Assembly (NCBI GenBank): GCA_903932145.1
Contig: CAIZFE010000035.1
Location: 1-64,000, forward strand
Reading direction: 5' to 3'
Source: an uncultured Rhodopila sp.
GTDB lineage: Bacteria > Pseudomonadota > Alphaproteobacteria > Acetobacterales > Acetobacteraceae
DNA: 64,000 nucleotides
Part shown: in pieces, positions 1 through 9,206 of the stretch
How positions within the stretch are numbered: the first letter of the stretch is position 1
How the letters are laid out: the number at the start of each line of letters is the position of its first letter
The notes under the pieces: generated by a model
The model's input: only the letters and a program-made list of their open reading frames with translations
Databases searched by the model: none
What the model was told of the DNA's origin: nothing
Position numbers and translations under genes: made by a program

Positions 1-141
1 CCACAGGCATCGTCAGGACGCTTCCGACTCTCGTCATGGCCCGGCGTGTCCGGGCCACCTGTGGCGGCAATGTCTTGGCATCGGTGGCCCGGACAAGCCG
101 GGCCATGACGAGAGTCGGAATCGTCCTGACGATGCCTGTGG
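1..141. repeat. Long near-perfect palindrome (REP/BIME-like)
   Basis: Bases 1-59 and 83-141 are inverted copies that match at 57 of 59 positions, with a 23-base spacer. The core reads like 'ggcccggacaagccgggcc' and recurs, in shorter or decayed form, at 13650-13686, 22301-22333 and 51402-51432. It lies 74 bases upstream of the first transporter gene and could fold as a very long hairpin in RNA. Origin as a dispersed palindromic element is inference. Confidence 0.85.
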
Positions 142-215
142 GATCAGCCCCGGCAGGGATCACGAAGGCCGCGCGCCCCATCGCCTCCGACGTACGCCGC
201 TAGACTCGCCCCGGC

Positions 216-1229
216 ATGGACGAAACCATCTTTCTCGCGCTGTTGCAGGACGGACTGACGACCGGGGCGATCTATGTCCTGCTCGCGGTGGGGCTGCTGA
301 TCGCGTTTTCCGTCACACGGGTGATCTTTATCCCGCAGGGTGACCTGGTATCGTTCGCGGCGCTGACCCTGGCCAGTATCATCTCTCATCGCGTTCCCGG
401 CACATTGTGGCTGCTTGATGGGCTGTGCGGCGCGGCGCTAGTCCTGTCGCTGATACGCGGGCGCTTTCGCGCGCTGCTGCCCTATGGCGTCGCACCCGCC
501 GCACTGACTTTGGCCTGCTGGGCCGCCGCCCGCTATGGCGTGCCGACCCCGGTCTCGATGCTGCTATCGCTGACCATCGTCACCGCACTGGGCCCGCTGT
601 TGTATCGCTTCGCCTACGAACCGCTCGGCGAGGCCGCCATGCTGCCGCTGCTGATCGTGTCCATGGCGCTGCATTTCGTGCTGATCGGCATCGCGCTCTA
701 CAGCTTCGGTGCCGAGGGCGTGTCCACCCCCGCCCTGACCGAGGCCAGCTTCGACACCGGCCCCATCGAGGTCTCCGGCCAGTCGCTGTGTGTCGGCCTG
801 GTGTGCATGGTCATGGTCGGCGCATTGCGCTGGTTCTTCGTTCGCACGCTCTACGGCAAGGCCCTGCGCGCGGCTGCATCCGACCGGCTCGGTGCCCGGT
901 TGATCGGCGTGGATCATGCCCTGAGCGGACGCGCCGCCTTCGCTTTCGCCAGCTTCGCGGCGGCGGTCAGCGGCCTGCTGATCGCGCCGATCACACCACT
1001 GTCCTACGACACCGGGTTTGAAATCGGGCTGAAAGGCTTCGTCGCGGCGGTGATCGGGGGGCTGGCGTCGTATCCGTTGGCGGCCGCGGGCGCGCTGGTC
1101 GTCGGTTTGCTGGAGTCGTTCTCCGGCTTCTGGGCCAGCGAATACCGCAACATCATCGTGTTTTCTTTGTTGATCCCGGTGCTGATCTGGCTGTCACTGT
1201 CGCGCGGCAATACCGAGGACCGGGCGTGA
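216..1229 (+). CDS. Branched-chain-type ABC transporter permease (LivH-like)
   Basis: A 337-aa, strongly hydrophobic inner-membrane permease of the LivH/HAAT family. The N-terminal stretch around residues 12-22 (DGLTTGAIYVLLAVGL) fits the family's opening helix, and the C-terminal part has the family's glycine-rich segment GFVAAVIGGLASYP. It starts at ATG 216 and its stop overlaps the GTG start of the next gene by 4 bases, so the two are translationally coupled. It would form one half of the membrane channel. Family members move branched-chain amino acids, but also amides, urea and aromatic acids. With a catabolic operon directly downstream, an aromatic or heterocyclic acid is the likelier cargo here (inference). 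No LivK-type binding protein is present in the visible sequence. Confidence 0.88.
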   Translation: MDETIFLALLQDGLTTGAIYVLLAVGLLIAFSVTRVIFIPQGDLVSFAALTLASIISHRVPGTLWLLDGLCGAALVLSLIRGRFRALLPYGVAPAALTLACWAAARYGVPTPVSMLLSLTIVTALGPLLYRFAYEPLGEAAMLPLLIVSMALHFVLIGIALYSFGAEGVSTPALTEASFDTGPIEVSGQSLCVGLVCMVMVGALRWFFVRTLYGKALRAAASDRLGARLIGVDHALSGRAAFAFASFAAAVSGLLIAPITPLSYDTGFEIGLKGFVAAVIGGLASYPLAAAGALVVGLLESFSGFWASEYRNIIVFSLLIPVLIWLSLSRGNTEDRA

Positions 1230-2962
1230 AGGGCGCACGCGCCGGGGTCGCGTTGTTGGCGTGCGCCGCGCTGCCGTTCATCTTGACGGAATACCAGGCC
1301 ACGCTTGCGGGCTTCGTCGGGATCGCGGCCATCGCCGCGCTCGGGCTTGTGCTGCTGACGGGGGTTAGCGGCCAGACCTCGTTCGGTCACGCCACGTTTC
1401 TTGGTCTTGCCGCTTACACCACAGCGTGGATGAGCCGGTATGGCGGCTGGCCGCCGCTGGCGGGCTTGCCCGCGGGGCTTGCCATCACCGGGGGCACCGC
1501 CTTCCTGTTGGGACTGATAACGTCTCGGATCTCGGGGCACTATTTGCCGGTCGCGACCATCGCGTGGTGCGCCAGTTTCTTCTACCTGTTCGGCGTCCTA
1601 CCCGGCCTCGGTGGTTTCAACGGCTTCGGAGAAATCCCGCCGCTGTTCCCCGGCATCACCCGAGGCACCGCCGCCGCGCTGATCGGCGTGGTGCTGATCG
1701 CGGCCTTCCTGTTGTGCGCCAACCTGCTGACCAGCCGGACCGGCCGAGCGATGCGGGCTTTGGCGCAAAGCCGGATCATGGCGGAGAGTTTGGGCATCGA
1801 TACCGCGCGGCTGGCTCGCTCGACGTTCGTGCTGGCCGCCTTGTTGGCCGGAGTTGCCGGTTGGCTGTTCGCGCATGTCCAGCGGTATGTCAGCCCCGCT
1901 CCGTTCGGGCTGAGCGCGAGCATCGAATATGTGTTCATGGTGGTCATCGGTGGGGCATCTCAGCTTGCCGGCGCGGTGATCGGCGCGGCCATCGTCGTGC
2001 TGTTGCGGGACCAACTGACCGAGTTGCTGCCGCGCCTGCTGGGATCGTCGGGCAACTTCGAGACGGTGGCATTCAGCATCGCGGTCATTTTGTTGCTGCA
2101 TTATGCCCCGCGCGGGATTGCCCCTGCGCTGTTCCGGGGCCGGGGTTCGGCGTTGCCGGATCGCCACACCGTGGCTTTGCCGACCCGGGCCATGCCGGCC
2201 GACGGCGCGCTGGTGCTGGAAACCACCGCCTTGGAGAAGCGTTTCGGTGGGCTGCTCGCGGCCAGTGGGATCGGGTTGTCGGTATGTGCGGGAGAGATCG
2301 TCGCGCTGATCGGCCCCAACGGCGCTGGCAAGAGCACGACGTTCAACCTCATCAGCGGGGCACTGTCGCCCAATGCCGGGTCGATCCGGATGCTGGGGCA
2401 TGACATTCAGGGACGTGGCGCCCGGTTTATTGCCCGGCAAGGCCTCGCGCGCACCTTCCAGCACGTCAAACTGCTGCCGGACGCGAGCGTCCTCGACAAC
2501 ATCGCACTCGGTGCCCATTTGCGCGGCCGCGCTGGAATGCTTCGGTCGATGCTGCGGCTGGACCGGGGCGAGGAAGCCGCGCTGCTGCACACCGCACGCA
2601 TCCACGCGGACCGCGTTGGCCTGACTGACGTGCTGCCCGATCCGGCCGGCAGTCTGCCGCTCGGGCGCCAGCGATTGGTGGAAATCGCGCGCGGGCTGTG
2701 CCTCGATCCGTGCGTGTTCCTGCTGGACGAACCGGCCGCCGGGTTGCGGTTGCAGGAGAAACAAGCGCTCGCCGATCTGCTGCGCGCGTTGCGCGACGAG
2801 GGCATGGCGATCCTGCTGGTCGAGCACGACATGGATTTCGTCATGGGGTTGGCCGATCGGGTGGCTGTGATGGATTTCGGCCAGATGATCGCCGAGGGGC
2901 GGCCGGAGCAGGTGCAGGACAACCCGATCGTGCAGGAAGCCTATCTGGGCGGCGTCGCATGA
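1226..2962 (+). CDS. Fused ABC permease-ATPase (LivM-LivG fusion)
   Basis: A 578-aa protein that joins two transporter parts. Residues 1 to about 300 form a LivM-type permease with many membrane helices (GQTSFGHATFLGLAAY is typical of LivM). From about residue 325 it is a LivG-type ATPase with Walker A GPNGAGKST near residues 362-370, a divergent signature LPLGRQ in place of LSGGQ, and Walker B LLDEPAAGL. It starts with GTG overlapping the previous stop. The stop overlaps the livF-like ATG (ATGA). LivM-LivG fusions are known in proteobacteria and fix the 1:1 stoichiometry of channel half and motor. Confidence 0.88.
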   Translation: MKGARAGVALLACAALPFILTEYQATLAGFVGIAAIAALGLVLLTGVSGQTSFGHATFLGLAAYTTAWMSRYGGWPPLAGLPAGLAITGGTAFLLGLITSRISGHYLPVATIAWCASFFYLFGVLPGLGGFNGFGEIPPLFPGITRGTAAALIGVVLIAAFLLCANLLTSRTGRAMRALAQSRIMAESLGIDTARLARSTFVLAALLAGVAGWLFAHVQRYVSPAPFGLSASIEYVFMVVIGGASQLAGAVIGAAIVVLLRDQLTELLPRLLGSSGNFETVAFSIAVILLLHYAPRGIAPALFRGRGSALPDRHTVALPTRAMPADGALVLETTALEKRFGGLLAASGIGLSVCAGEIVALIGPNGAGKSTTFNLISGALSPNAGSIRMLGHDIQGRGARFIARQGLARTFQHVKLLPDASVLDNIALGAHLRGRAGMLRSMLRLDRGEEAALLHTARIHADRVGLTDVLPDPAGSLPLGRQRLVEIARGLCLDPCVFLLDEPAAGLRLQEKQALADLLRALRDEGMAILLVEHDMDFVMGLADRVAVMDFGQMIAEGRPEQVQDNPIVQEAYLGGVA

Positions 2963-3684
2963 CTCTGCTGAGGGTTGCTGACCTTTCCGCCGGTTATGGC
3001 AAGGCGGAGGTCCTGCACGGTGTTTCGCTGTCCATCGCGGAGAGGCAGATCGTTGCGATCGTGGGTCCGAACGGTGCCGGCAAAAGCACGCTGATGCATG
3101 CGGTGATGGGGCTGTTGCCGCGCCGGGGAACGGTGTCGTTTAAGGGTGAGGACGCCGGCGACGCAGGCTGGATGGTCGAGCGCGGCGTCGTTTTGGTGCC
3201 GGAAACGCGGGCTTTGTTCACGGATATGAGCGTCGAGGATAATTTGGAGCTGGGTGGCTTCGCGCGGTGGAGACAGGGTGCGCGCGATCTGCGGCCGGTG
3301 ATGGATGAGATTTTCGGAATATTTCCTCGGCTGGCGGAACGGCGGCGGCAGTTGGCCGGCACGCTGTCCGGCGGCGAACGGCAGATGCTGGCGCTCGGGC
3401 GGGCGCTGATGGGGCGGCCCGCATTGCTGTTGCTGGACGAACCGAGCCTGGGGCTGGCGCCGAAAATTGTGGCGGATATCTTTCGGGTGATCGGCGCGAT
3501 GCGTGATCGCGGCATCGCCATCCTGTTGGTCGAGCAAAACGCCCGCGCGGCGTTGCAAATCGCCGATTATGGGTATGTGCTGGAGATGGGCCGCGTCGCC
3601 CTGCACGGGTCCTGCGAATCGTTGGCTGAGGATGCACGGGTGATCGAGACGTATTTGGGTCGGAAGCGGGGTGCGGACGGTTGA
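2959..3684 (+). CDS. Branched-chain-type ABC transporter ATPase (LivF-like)
   Basis: A 241-aa second ATPase of the transporter. The frame stays open further upstream inside the previous gene, but the family start (MTLLRVADLSAGYG) is the ATG at 2959 that overlaps the previous stop. Walker A GPNGAGKST lies near residues 36-44, the signature is LSGGERQ, and Walker B is LLLLDEPSLGLAP, the usual LivF form. With the two preceding genes it completes the HAAT-type import machine. The next gene block starts only 30 bases further on, but it is a toxin-antitoxin remnant that separates the transporter from the enzymes it probably serves. Confidence 0.88.
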   Translation: MTLLRVADLSAGYGKAEVLHGVSLSIAERQIVAIVGPNGAGKSTLMHAVMGLLPRRGTVSFKGEDAGDAGWMVERGVVLVPETRALFTDMSVEDNLELGGFARWRQGARDLRPVMDEIFGIFPRLAERRRQLAGTLSGGERQMLALGRALMGRPALLLLDEPSLGLAPKIVADIFRVIGAMRDRGIAILLVEQNARAALQIADYGYVLEMGRVALHGSCESLAEDARVIETYLGRKRGADG

Positions 3685-3714
3685 TTTTGTGTCCACATTT
3701 GTGTATGTATCTTG

Positions 3715-3996
3715 ATGCGCTTTTAATGGGACGAGCCCAAGAGAGTCATCAATCTTCAAGAACACGGCGCGGACTTCAAGGATGCCGCCGTGATCTTCGA
3801 TGGTGCCGTTCTGGAAGCCGAGGACAAGCGCACCGACTATGGAGAGGCGCGCTTTCGCGCCTTGGGCCGCGTTGGCGACGACTACTTTATGGTCGCCTTC
3901 ACTTGGCGCGGTGAGGCCCACCGCATCATCAGCGCGTGGAGATTGGACGATGAAGGCAAGCGACGATACGAAGCAATACTCGGCAGAAGCCCTTAA
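3715..3996 (+). pseudogene. brnT: BrnT-type toxin gene with stop at codon 4
   Basis: The reading frame from 3727 to 3996 encodes a clear BrnT ribonuclease toxin (WDEPKRVINLQEHGADF, later ARFRALGRVGDDYFMVAF and RIISAWRL). An in-frame ATG at 3715 gives M-R-F and then TAA at 3724-3726, where family members usually have a residue such as Glu before WDE. Restoring one base (TAA to GAA) would give the classic MRFEWDE start. The only downstream alternative is GTG 3790, which would drop about 25 conserved N-terminal residues. The toxin is therefore probably inactive. The end overlaps brnA by 47 bases, as in intact brnTA modules. A sequencing error cannot be excluded. Confidence 0.75.
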
Positions 3997-4225
3997 GGCC
4001 GAGCGCGCACGGGGAAAGACTGGCAACCGAGCGGATAGCCCCGTTTATCCGGTCGATGAGGATTTCTGGCGCAACGCCAAGGTGGTGATGCCGCCGCCGA
4101 ACAAGGCGTCGGTTCATCTGCGGATCGACGCGGATGTTCTGGAGTGGTTTCGGGCACAAGGCCGAGGGCACCTGAGCCGGATGAACGCGGTGCTGCGATC
4201 ATTTAAGGAAGCGCACGAACGGTAG
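3950..4225 (+). CDS. brnA: BrnA-type antitoxin
   Basis: A 91-aa antitoxin starting at ATG 3950 inside the end of brnT. The C-terminal half (SVHLRIDADVLEWFRAQG, then RMNAVLRSF) is the BrnA ribbon-helix-helix-like DNA-binding module; the charged N-terminal half would wrap the toxin. BrnA proteins bind BrnT and repress their own promoter. Because the partner toxin has a premature stop, this copy may now be a free antitoxin. The module sits between livF and the oxidoreductase genes, as if inserted into one transport-catabolism operon. Confidence 0.85.
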   Translation: MKASDDTKQYSAEALKAERARGKTGNRADSPVYPVDEDFWRNAKVVMPPPNKASVHLRIDADVLEWFRAQGRGHLSRMNAVLRSFKEAHER

Positions 4226-4281
4226 CGCCCTGGATCGAATCACCTTCATGGCGCATGATCCGCTGACACAAAGGGACCACC

Positions 4282-6426
4282 ATGGCTGAACGTTCGTTTG
4301 CCCGAGAAGTCGAACTGCTCCGCCTCGGCGCCGGCGCGGAATTCCGTGGCGAGGGCATCCTGGCGATCACCAAAGCCCTGCTGGAGAACGGCGTCGGCTA
4401 TGTCGCCGGCTACCAGGGCGCGCCGATCTCTCATTTGATGGACGTGCTGGCCGACGCCGCCGACATCTTGTCCGAACTCGGCGTCCATTTCGAAAACAGT
4501 GCGAACGAGGCAGCGGCGGCGGCGACGTTGGCCACGTCCATGATGTATCCGATCCGTGGCGCGGTGACGTTCAAGAGCACCGCGGGGACCAATGTCGCCG
4601 CCGATGCGTTATCCAATCTGGCGTCCAGCGGCGTCGTTGGGGGCGCGCTGATTATTTTGGGGGAGGATTACGGCGAAGGCTCCTCCATCATGCAGGAACG
4701 CAGCCACGCCTTCGCAATGAAATCGCAGATTTGGCTGTTGGACCCACGGCCGAATCTGCCGTCGATCGTTAGCATGGTTGAACATGGTTTTGCCTTGTCC
4801 GAAGCATCGAGTACGCCGGTGATGCTGGAGGTGCGAATCCGAGCGTGCCATGTGCACGGCAGCTTCACCGCCAAGGACAACCGGCCGTCGCCGTTTTCCC
4901 TGACTCAGGCGCGCAATGCGCCGGTGCGGGACACTGGTCGGATCGTTCTGCCCCCGGCGAGTTATGCGCAGGAGCGGGACAAGATCGCTCGCCGCTGGCC
5001 GGCCGCTGTTGCGTATATCCAGGCGCATGGACTGAACGAATTCTTCGACGGCGAGCTGTCCGAGGTTGGCATCATCCTGCAGGGCGGCATGTATAACAGC
5101 GTCATGCGGGCGCTGATGCGGATGGGGCTGGCGGATATCTGGGGCGCGTCGCGCGTGCCGCTTTATGTGCTGAACGTCACGTATCCGATGGTTGATCCGG
5201 AGGTTGTTCGTTTCTGCACCGGCAAGCGTGCTGTGATGGTAGTCGAGGAAGGCCAGCCCGACTTTATTGAACAGGCGTTGTCGCGAATCTTGCGCGAAGC
5301 CGATGTGCCCGCTCGGCTGTTCGGCAAGCGGGTATTGCCGATGGCCGGCGAATATACCGTCGCGGTGCTGGAAGACGGGGTACGTGGTTTCTTTACTGCT
5401 GCCGGCCTGGCGGAAGAACTGACACCACCGGCCAATGCCGCCGCCATGCTGGATGAGCCGGACGTGCGTGCATTGGCCTCGGTTGTGCCCGCGCGGCCGC
5501 CCGGCTTTTGCATCGGCTGTCCGGAACGTCCGATTTTCTCCGCAACGAAACTGGTTGAGAAGGAGCTTGGGCAGTTTCATATCGCGGCGGATATTGGCTG
5601 CCATTTGTTTTCGATTTTGCCGCCGTTCAATGTCGGGGCGACGACGATGGGGTTCGGGTTGGGACCGGCGTCGGCCTCGGCGTTGAATGGGGGCGAGGGT
5701 AAGCGGGTGCTATCGTTCCTCGGAGATGGCGGGTTTTGGCACAACGGGTTGAGTTCCAGCATTGCCAACGCTGTGTATAACAAGAGCGATAACGTTACGA
5801 TCATAGTGGACAATCATTACGCCGCGGCGACCGGTGGACAGAACGTGCCGTCTTCGCGGGCGTTGGTTGGCCGGCGCTCCACGGGGCACACCATCGCTAA
5901 GGCGATACGCGGTGTCGGGGCACGATGGGTCAGGCAGATCGACCGGACCTACGACGTGGCCCGCATGCGCGACACGTTGCGGGAGGCGCTGACGACGGCG
6001 ACTCGCGGGCCAAAGATCATCGTTGCGTCGTCAGAGTGCATGTTGAACCGTCAGCGCCGCGAAAAGCCACTGATGCAGGCGGCGGTGAAAGCCGGCAAGC
6101 GTGTCGTTCGCCCCAGGTTCGGCATCGATCAGGATGTCTGCACCGGCGACCATGCCTGCATGCGACTTTCCGGTTGCCCGTCATTGTCGTTGAAGTACAC
6201 AGGCGAAAAGCTGCGCGATGACCCCGTCGCGGTGGTGGACAATTCCTGTGTCGGCTGCGGACATTGCGGTGAGGTTTCACATGCCGCCGCGTTGTGCCCA
6301 TCGTTCTACCGAGCCGACATTGTCGAAAACCCTGGCTGGTCCGATCGCGTTCTGGCGCGTGTCCGCGGTGCGGTGATCGGCTTCTTGCAGCGCCGGCGCG
6401 CTGCTCGTCATTGGATGCCGGCGTAG
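4282..6426 (+). CDS. iorA: Indolepyruvate-type ferredoxin oxidoreductase, alpha subunit
   Basis: A 714-aa thiamine-diphosphate enzyme of the indolepyruvate/2-oxoacid:ferredoxin oxidoreductase superfamily, which turns a 2-oxoacid plus CoA into acyl-CoA, CO2 and reduced ferredoxin. The N-terminal pyrimidine-binding domain covers about residues 15-200. The TPP motif GDGGFWHNGL...NVTIIVDN is near residues 480-512. The C-terminus carries cysteine clusters (CTGDHAC..., CVGCGHC...C) for Fe-S centres. ATG 4282 follows a purine-rich site. It abuts iorB with no gap. The presence of CoA ligase and ring oxygenase genes downstream suggests that the natural substrate is an arylglyoxylate-like 2-oxoacid rather than indolepyruvate itself (inference). 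Confidence 0.88.
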   Translation: MAERSFAREVELLRLGAGAEFRGEGILAITKALLENGVGYVAGYQGAPISHLMDVLADAADILSELGVHFENSANEAAAAATLATSMMYPIRGAVTFKSTAGTNVAADALSNLASSGVVGGALIILGEDYGEGSSIMQERSHAFAMKSQIWLLDPRPNLPSIVSMVEHGFALSEASSTPVMLEVRIRACHVHGSFTAKDNRPSPFSLTQARNAPVRDTGRIVLPPASYAQERDKIARRWPAAVAYIQAHGLNEFFDGELSEVGIILQGGMYNSVMRALMRMGLADIWGASRVPLYVLNVTYPMVDPEVVRFCTGKRAVMVVEEGQPDFIEQALSRILREADVPARLFGKRVLPMAGEYTVAVLEDGVRGFFTAAGLAEELTPPANAAAMLDEPDVRALASVVPARPPGFCIGCPERPIFSATKLVEKELGQFHIAADIGCHLFSILPPFNVGATTMGFGLGPASASALNGGEGKRVLSFLGDGGFWHNGLSSSIANAVYNKSDNVTIIVDNHYAAATGGQNVPSSRALVGRRSTGHTIAKAIRGVGARWVRQIDRTYDVARMRDTLREALTTATRGPKIIVASSECMLNRQRREKPLMQAAVKAGKRVVRPRFGIDQDVCTGDHACMRLSGCPSLSLKYTGEKLRDDPVAVVDNSCVGCGHCGEVSHAAALCPSFYRADIVENPGWSDRVLARVRGAVIGFLQRRRAARHWMPA

Positions 6427-7905
6427 ATGGCCCGCCCAATCACCATCGCGGTGCTGGCCATCGGCGGCCAGGGCGGCGGCGTCCTGGTGGACTGGATCGT
6501 CGCACTGGCGGAGCGCGAAGGCTGGCACGCTCAATCGACCAGCGTGCCCGGCGTGGCGCAGCGCACCGGCGCCACGATCTATTATGTCGAAACGATTGCG
6601 CCCGAACCAGGACGCACACCGGTGTTTTCCCCGATGGCCGCACCGGGGGACGTCGATATCGTTATTGCCGCTGAATGGATGGAGGCCGGACGCGCGATTC
6701 AGCGCGGGCTGGTGACGCCGGATCGCACGACACTGATCGCGTCCACCCACCGCACGTTCGCAGTGTCGGAGAAGGAAATTCCCGGCGACGGCATGGCGGA
6801 TTCCGGCGCGGTCACGTCGGCCGCACGCGTGGCTTCGAAACGTTTCGTCGCTTTCGATATGGCGGCGATGGCGGATCGGGCGGGCAGCGTGGCCTCATCG
6901 GTGTTGTTCGGGGCGCTGTGCGGAACCGGGGCGTTGCCATTCCCGCGCGGTTCGTTCGAGGCAACGATTGCGGAAGCCGGCATTGGCGTCGCGGGAAGCA
7001 TGCGCGGCTTTGCGCTTGGTTTTGACGGTGTCGCCACGCCGCCGGTTGTTGTTACGGAACAATCTGCGCCGCGCATGCTGGCAGCGACAGGTTATGCGCC
7101 CTACGACGCTTTGCTGTCCCGTGCGGCCTTGTTGCCGTCTGACGCGCACGACATGCTGGCGGAAGGATTGCGCCATGTCGTTTCGTATCAGGACGTCGCC
7201 TATGGTGGTGTGTATCTGGACCTTGTTGAATCGGTCGCCGAACATGCGGGGCTGGTCGAAACCGCCGCGAAATACATCGCTCGTGCCATGGCCTATGATG
7301 ACGTGATTCGGGTTGCCGCGCTGAAAACGCAACCATCCCGCGCGGGACGCATTGGGCGGGAGATGGGTGGTCAGGTGGTCGCGGTGACCGAGTTCATGCA
7401 CCCTCGGATGGACGAAATTCTTGGGATGCTGCCGCCGGGTTGGGGTGAGGCGCTGGAACGCCGGCCCGGTGTCGTTGCGGCATTGGGTCGCGTGTTATGC
7501 GGACCCCGGCGCCTGCGCACCGACACGATCGTTGGGTTCCTGATGCTGTATATCGTCTCTGGCCTGCGCGGTTGGCGACGGCGAACGTTACGGTATGCTC
7601 GGGAATGGGTCCGGATCGATTCCTGGCTTGACACGGTTCGCGCCGTCGCGGTGGAGGACCCTGCCCTGGCCGCTGAACTGTTGGCGAACCAGCGGCTGAT
7701 CAAAGGCTATAGCGAAACCCATAGCCGGGGCCTGGATAAATTCACCCGCGTCATGGTCGCCGCCGAACGCCTGCGCGGACGCCCCGACGCCGCCGCCTGG
7801 GTGCGACGCCTGCGAGAGGCGGCATTGAAAGACGAACAAGGTTCCGCGTTGGATGAAGCGCTGCGAACCGTCGAATCTTTTGTCCGCGAAAGGATCCCGG
7901 CATGA
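6427..7905 (+). CDS. iorB: Indolepyruvate-type ferredoxin oxidoreductase, beta subunit (long form)
   Basis: A 492-aa partner of the preceding gene. The N-terminal about 200 residues are the gamma/beta domain of 2-oxoacid oxidoreductases (AIGGQGGGVLVDWIVALAE, VPGVAQRTGATIYY). The remaining about 290 residues are an extra helical domain (long-form IorB, DUF6537-like by recollection), absent from the about 200-aa archaeal IorB. ATG follows immediately after the upstream TAG. The end overlaps the next start by 4 bases. The two subunits would form the cytoplasmic enzyme; electrons leave by ferredoxin and could feed the Rieske oxygenase encoded next, which has no reductase gene nearby (inference). 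Confidence 0.85.
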   Translation: MARPITIAVLAIGGQGGGVLVDWIVALAEREGWHAQSTSVPGVAQRTGATIYYVETIAPEPGRTPVFSPMAAPGDVDIVIAAEWMEAGRAIQRGLVTPDRTTLIASTHRTFAVSEKEIPGDGMADSGAVTSAARVASKRFVAFDMAAMADRAGSVASSVLFGALCGTGALPFPRGSFEATIAEAGIGVAGSMRGFALGFDGVATPPVVVTEQSAPRMLAATGYAPYDALLSRAALLPSDAHDMLAEGLRHVVSYQDVAYGGVYLDLVESVAEHAGLVETAAKYIARAMAYDDVIRVAALKTQPSRAGRIGREMGGQVVAVTEFMHPRMDEILGMLPPGWGEALERRPGVVAALGRVLCGPRRLRTDTIVGFLMLYIVSGLRGWRRRTLRYAREWVRIDSWLDTVRAVAVEDPALAAELLANQRLIKGYSETHSRGLDKFTRVMVAAERLRGRPDAAAWVRRLREAALKDEQGSALDEALRTVESFVRERIPA

Positions 7906-9206
7906 ACTACCGCGACGATCCCGCCGCGCTGGGTGCCTTGGTCCGTGACGCCGAAGTGCATCGCGATGTCTATACTGATCCGGGCGTCTTCACGCTGGAG
8001 ATGGAACGACTCTTCGCGCATACCTGGATTTATGTCGGGCATGATTCGCAGGTGCCGAAGGTTGGCGATTATTTTGGTACCACGATCGGCGCCCAACCCG
8101 TGCTGATGGTGCGGCATGACGACGAAACGGTCCACGTCCTGTATAATCGATGCCCGCACAAAGGCACCCGCATCACGACGGAGACCTGCGGCAACACCGG
8201 TCGTTTTTTCCGCTGCCCATATCACGCCTGGAGTTTCCGAACCGACGGCAGTCCGGCCGCGTTGCCGCTGCCATCCGGCTATCAAAACGAAGCGTTCGTG
8301 GTCAGCCAGGCCGCTCAGGGCTTAACGCCTGTGCGGCATGTGCAAAACTACCGGGGCTTCGTCTTCGCCAAAATGTCCGATGCCGGACCTGGTTTCGCTG
8401 ATTATTTCGGAGATTCGCTGTCCAGCATTGACAACATGGTCGATCGCTCACCGGCCGGTCGGCTGGAGGTAGCCGGCGGCGTGCTGCGCTATATGCACAA
8501 CTGCAACTGGAAAATGCTGGTCGAGAACCAGACCGACACATGCCACCCGATGGTGGCGCACATGTCCTCGGCCGGCACGGCGATCGATCTGTGGAAACAG
8601 GCCGGCGAGCAAAATCCTAAACCGATGGCAGTGGAAATTTACGCGCCATTCATGTCGCCTTACGAATTCTATGAGAAGATGGGCATTCGCACCTGGGACA
8701 ATGGCCATGGCCATACCGGCGTGCATCACTCGATCCATTCCAACTATTCGGCGGTCCCCGGGTATTTCGACCAAATGGTCGCGGCCTATGGTGAAGCCCG
8801 CGCCAAGGCCATCCTGGATGAGAATCGCCACAACACGATCTACTTCCCGAACCTGATGGTGAAGGGGCCGATTCAGTTGCTGCGTCTGTTCAAGCCGCTC
8901 GCGGTTGATCGGACGCTGGTGGAGAGTTGGACGTTCCGGTTGGTCGATGCTCCGGATTTCCTGTTGGAACGTACGCTGGTTTACAATCGTTTAATAAACG
9001 CACCAACCTCGGTTGTCGGGCATGACGATGTGGAGATGTACGAGCGGGCCCAGGAGGGTCTAAAGGCCAACGGAAACCAATGGGTCAGTCTGCATCGGTT
9101 GTTCGAACCCGGGGAAGCCGCGGTGTCGGTTGATAACGGAACAACCGAACGGCAGATGCGTAATCAATATCGCGCCTGGGCGCGCTACATGGCGGTCGCG
9201 CCATGA
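7902..9206 (+). CDS. Rieske ring-hydroxylating oxygenase, alpha subunit
   Basis: A 434-aa catalytic subunit. Rieske 2Fe-2S ligands are Cys84, His86, Cys105 and His108 (CPHKGTR and CPYHAWSF). The mononuclear iron ligands in the catalytic domain are His215 and His220 in the segment ENQTDTCHPMVAHMSS, with the bridging Asp212 present. It would insert oxygen into an aromatic or heteroaromatic ring using electrons from an external reductase and ferredoxin. Start and stop both overlap neighbours by 4 bases. The beta subunit follows directly. No dedicated reductase is found in the cluster, so electron supply comes from elsewhere or from the Ior-linked ferredoxin. Confidence 0.92.
   Translation: MNYRDDPAALGALVRDAEVHRDVYTDPGVFTLEMERLFAHTWIYVGHDSQVPKVGDYFGTTIGAQPVLMVRHDDETVHVLYNRCPHKGTRITTETCGNTGRFFRCPYHAWSFRTDGSPAALPLPSGYQNEAFVVSQAAQGLTPVRHVQNYRGFVFAKMSDAGPGFADYFGDSLSSIDNMVDRSPAGRLEVAGGVLRYMHNCNWKMLVENQTDTCHPMVAHMSSAGTAIDLWKQAGEQNPKPMAVEIYAPFMSPYEFYEKMGIRTWDNGHGHTGVHHSIHSNYSAVPGYFDQMVAAYGEARAKAILDENRHNTIYFPNLMVKGPIQLLRLFKPLAVDRTLVESWTFRLVDAPDFLLERTLVYNRLINAPTSVVGHDDVEMYERAQEGLKANGNQWVSLHRLFEPGEAAVSVDNGTTERQMRNQYRAWARYMAVAP

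Noticed and set aside
3681-3914. Plus-strand frame starting at 3681 over the brnT region
   Set aside because: It is out of frame with the BrnT homology, and its product has no family features.
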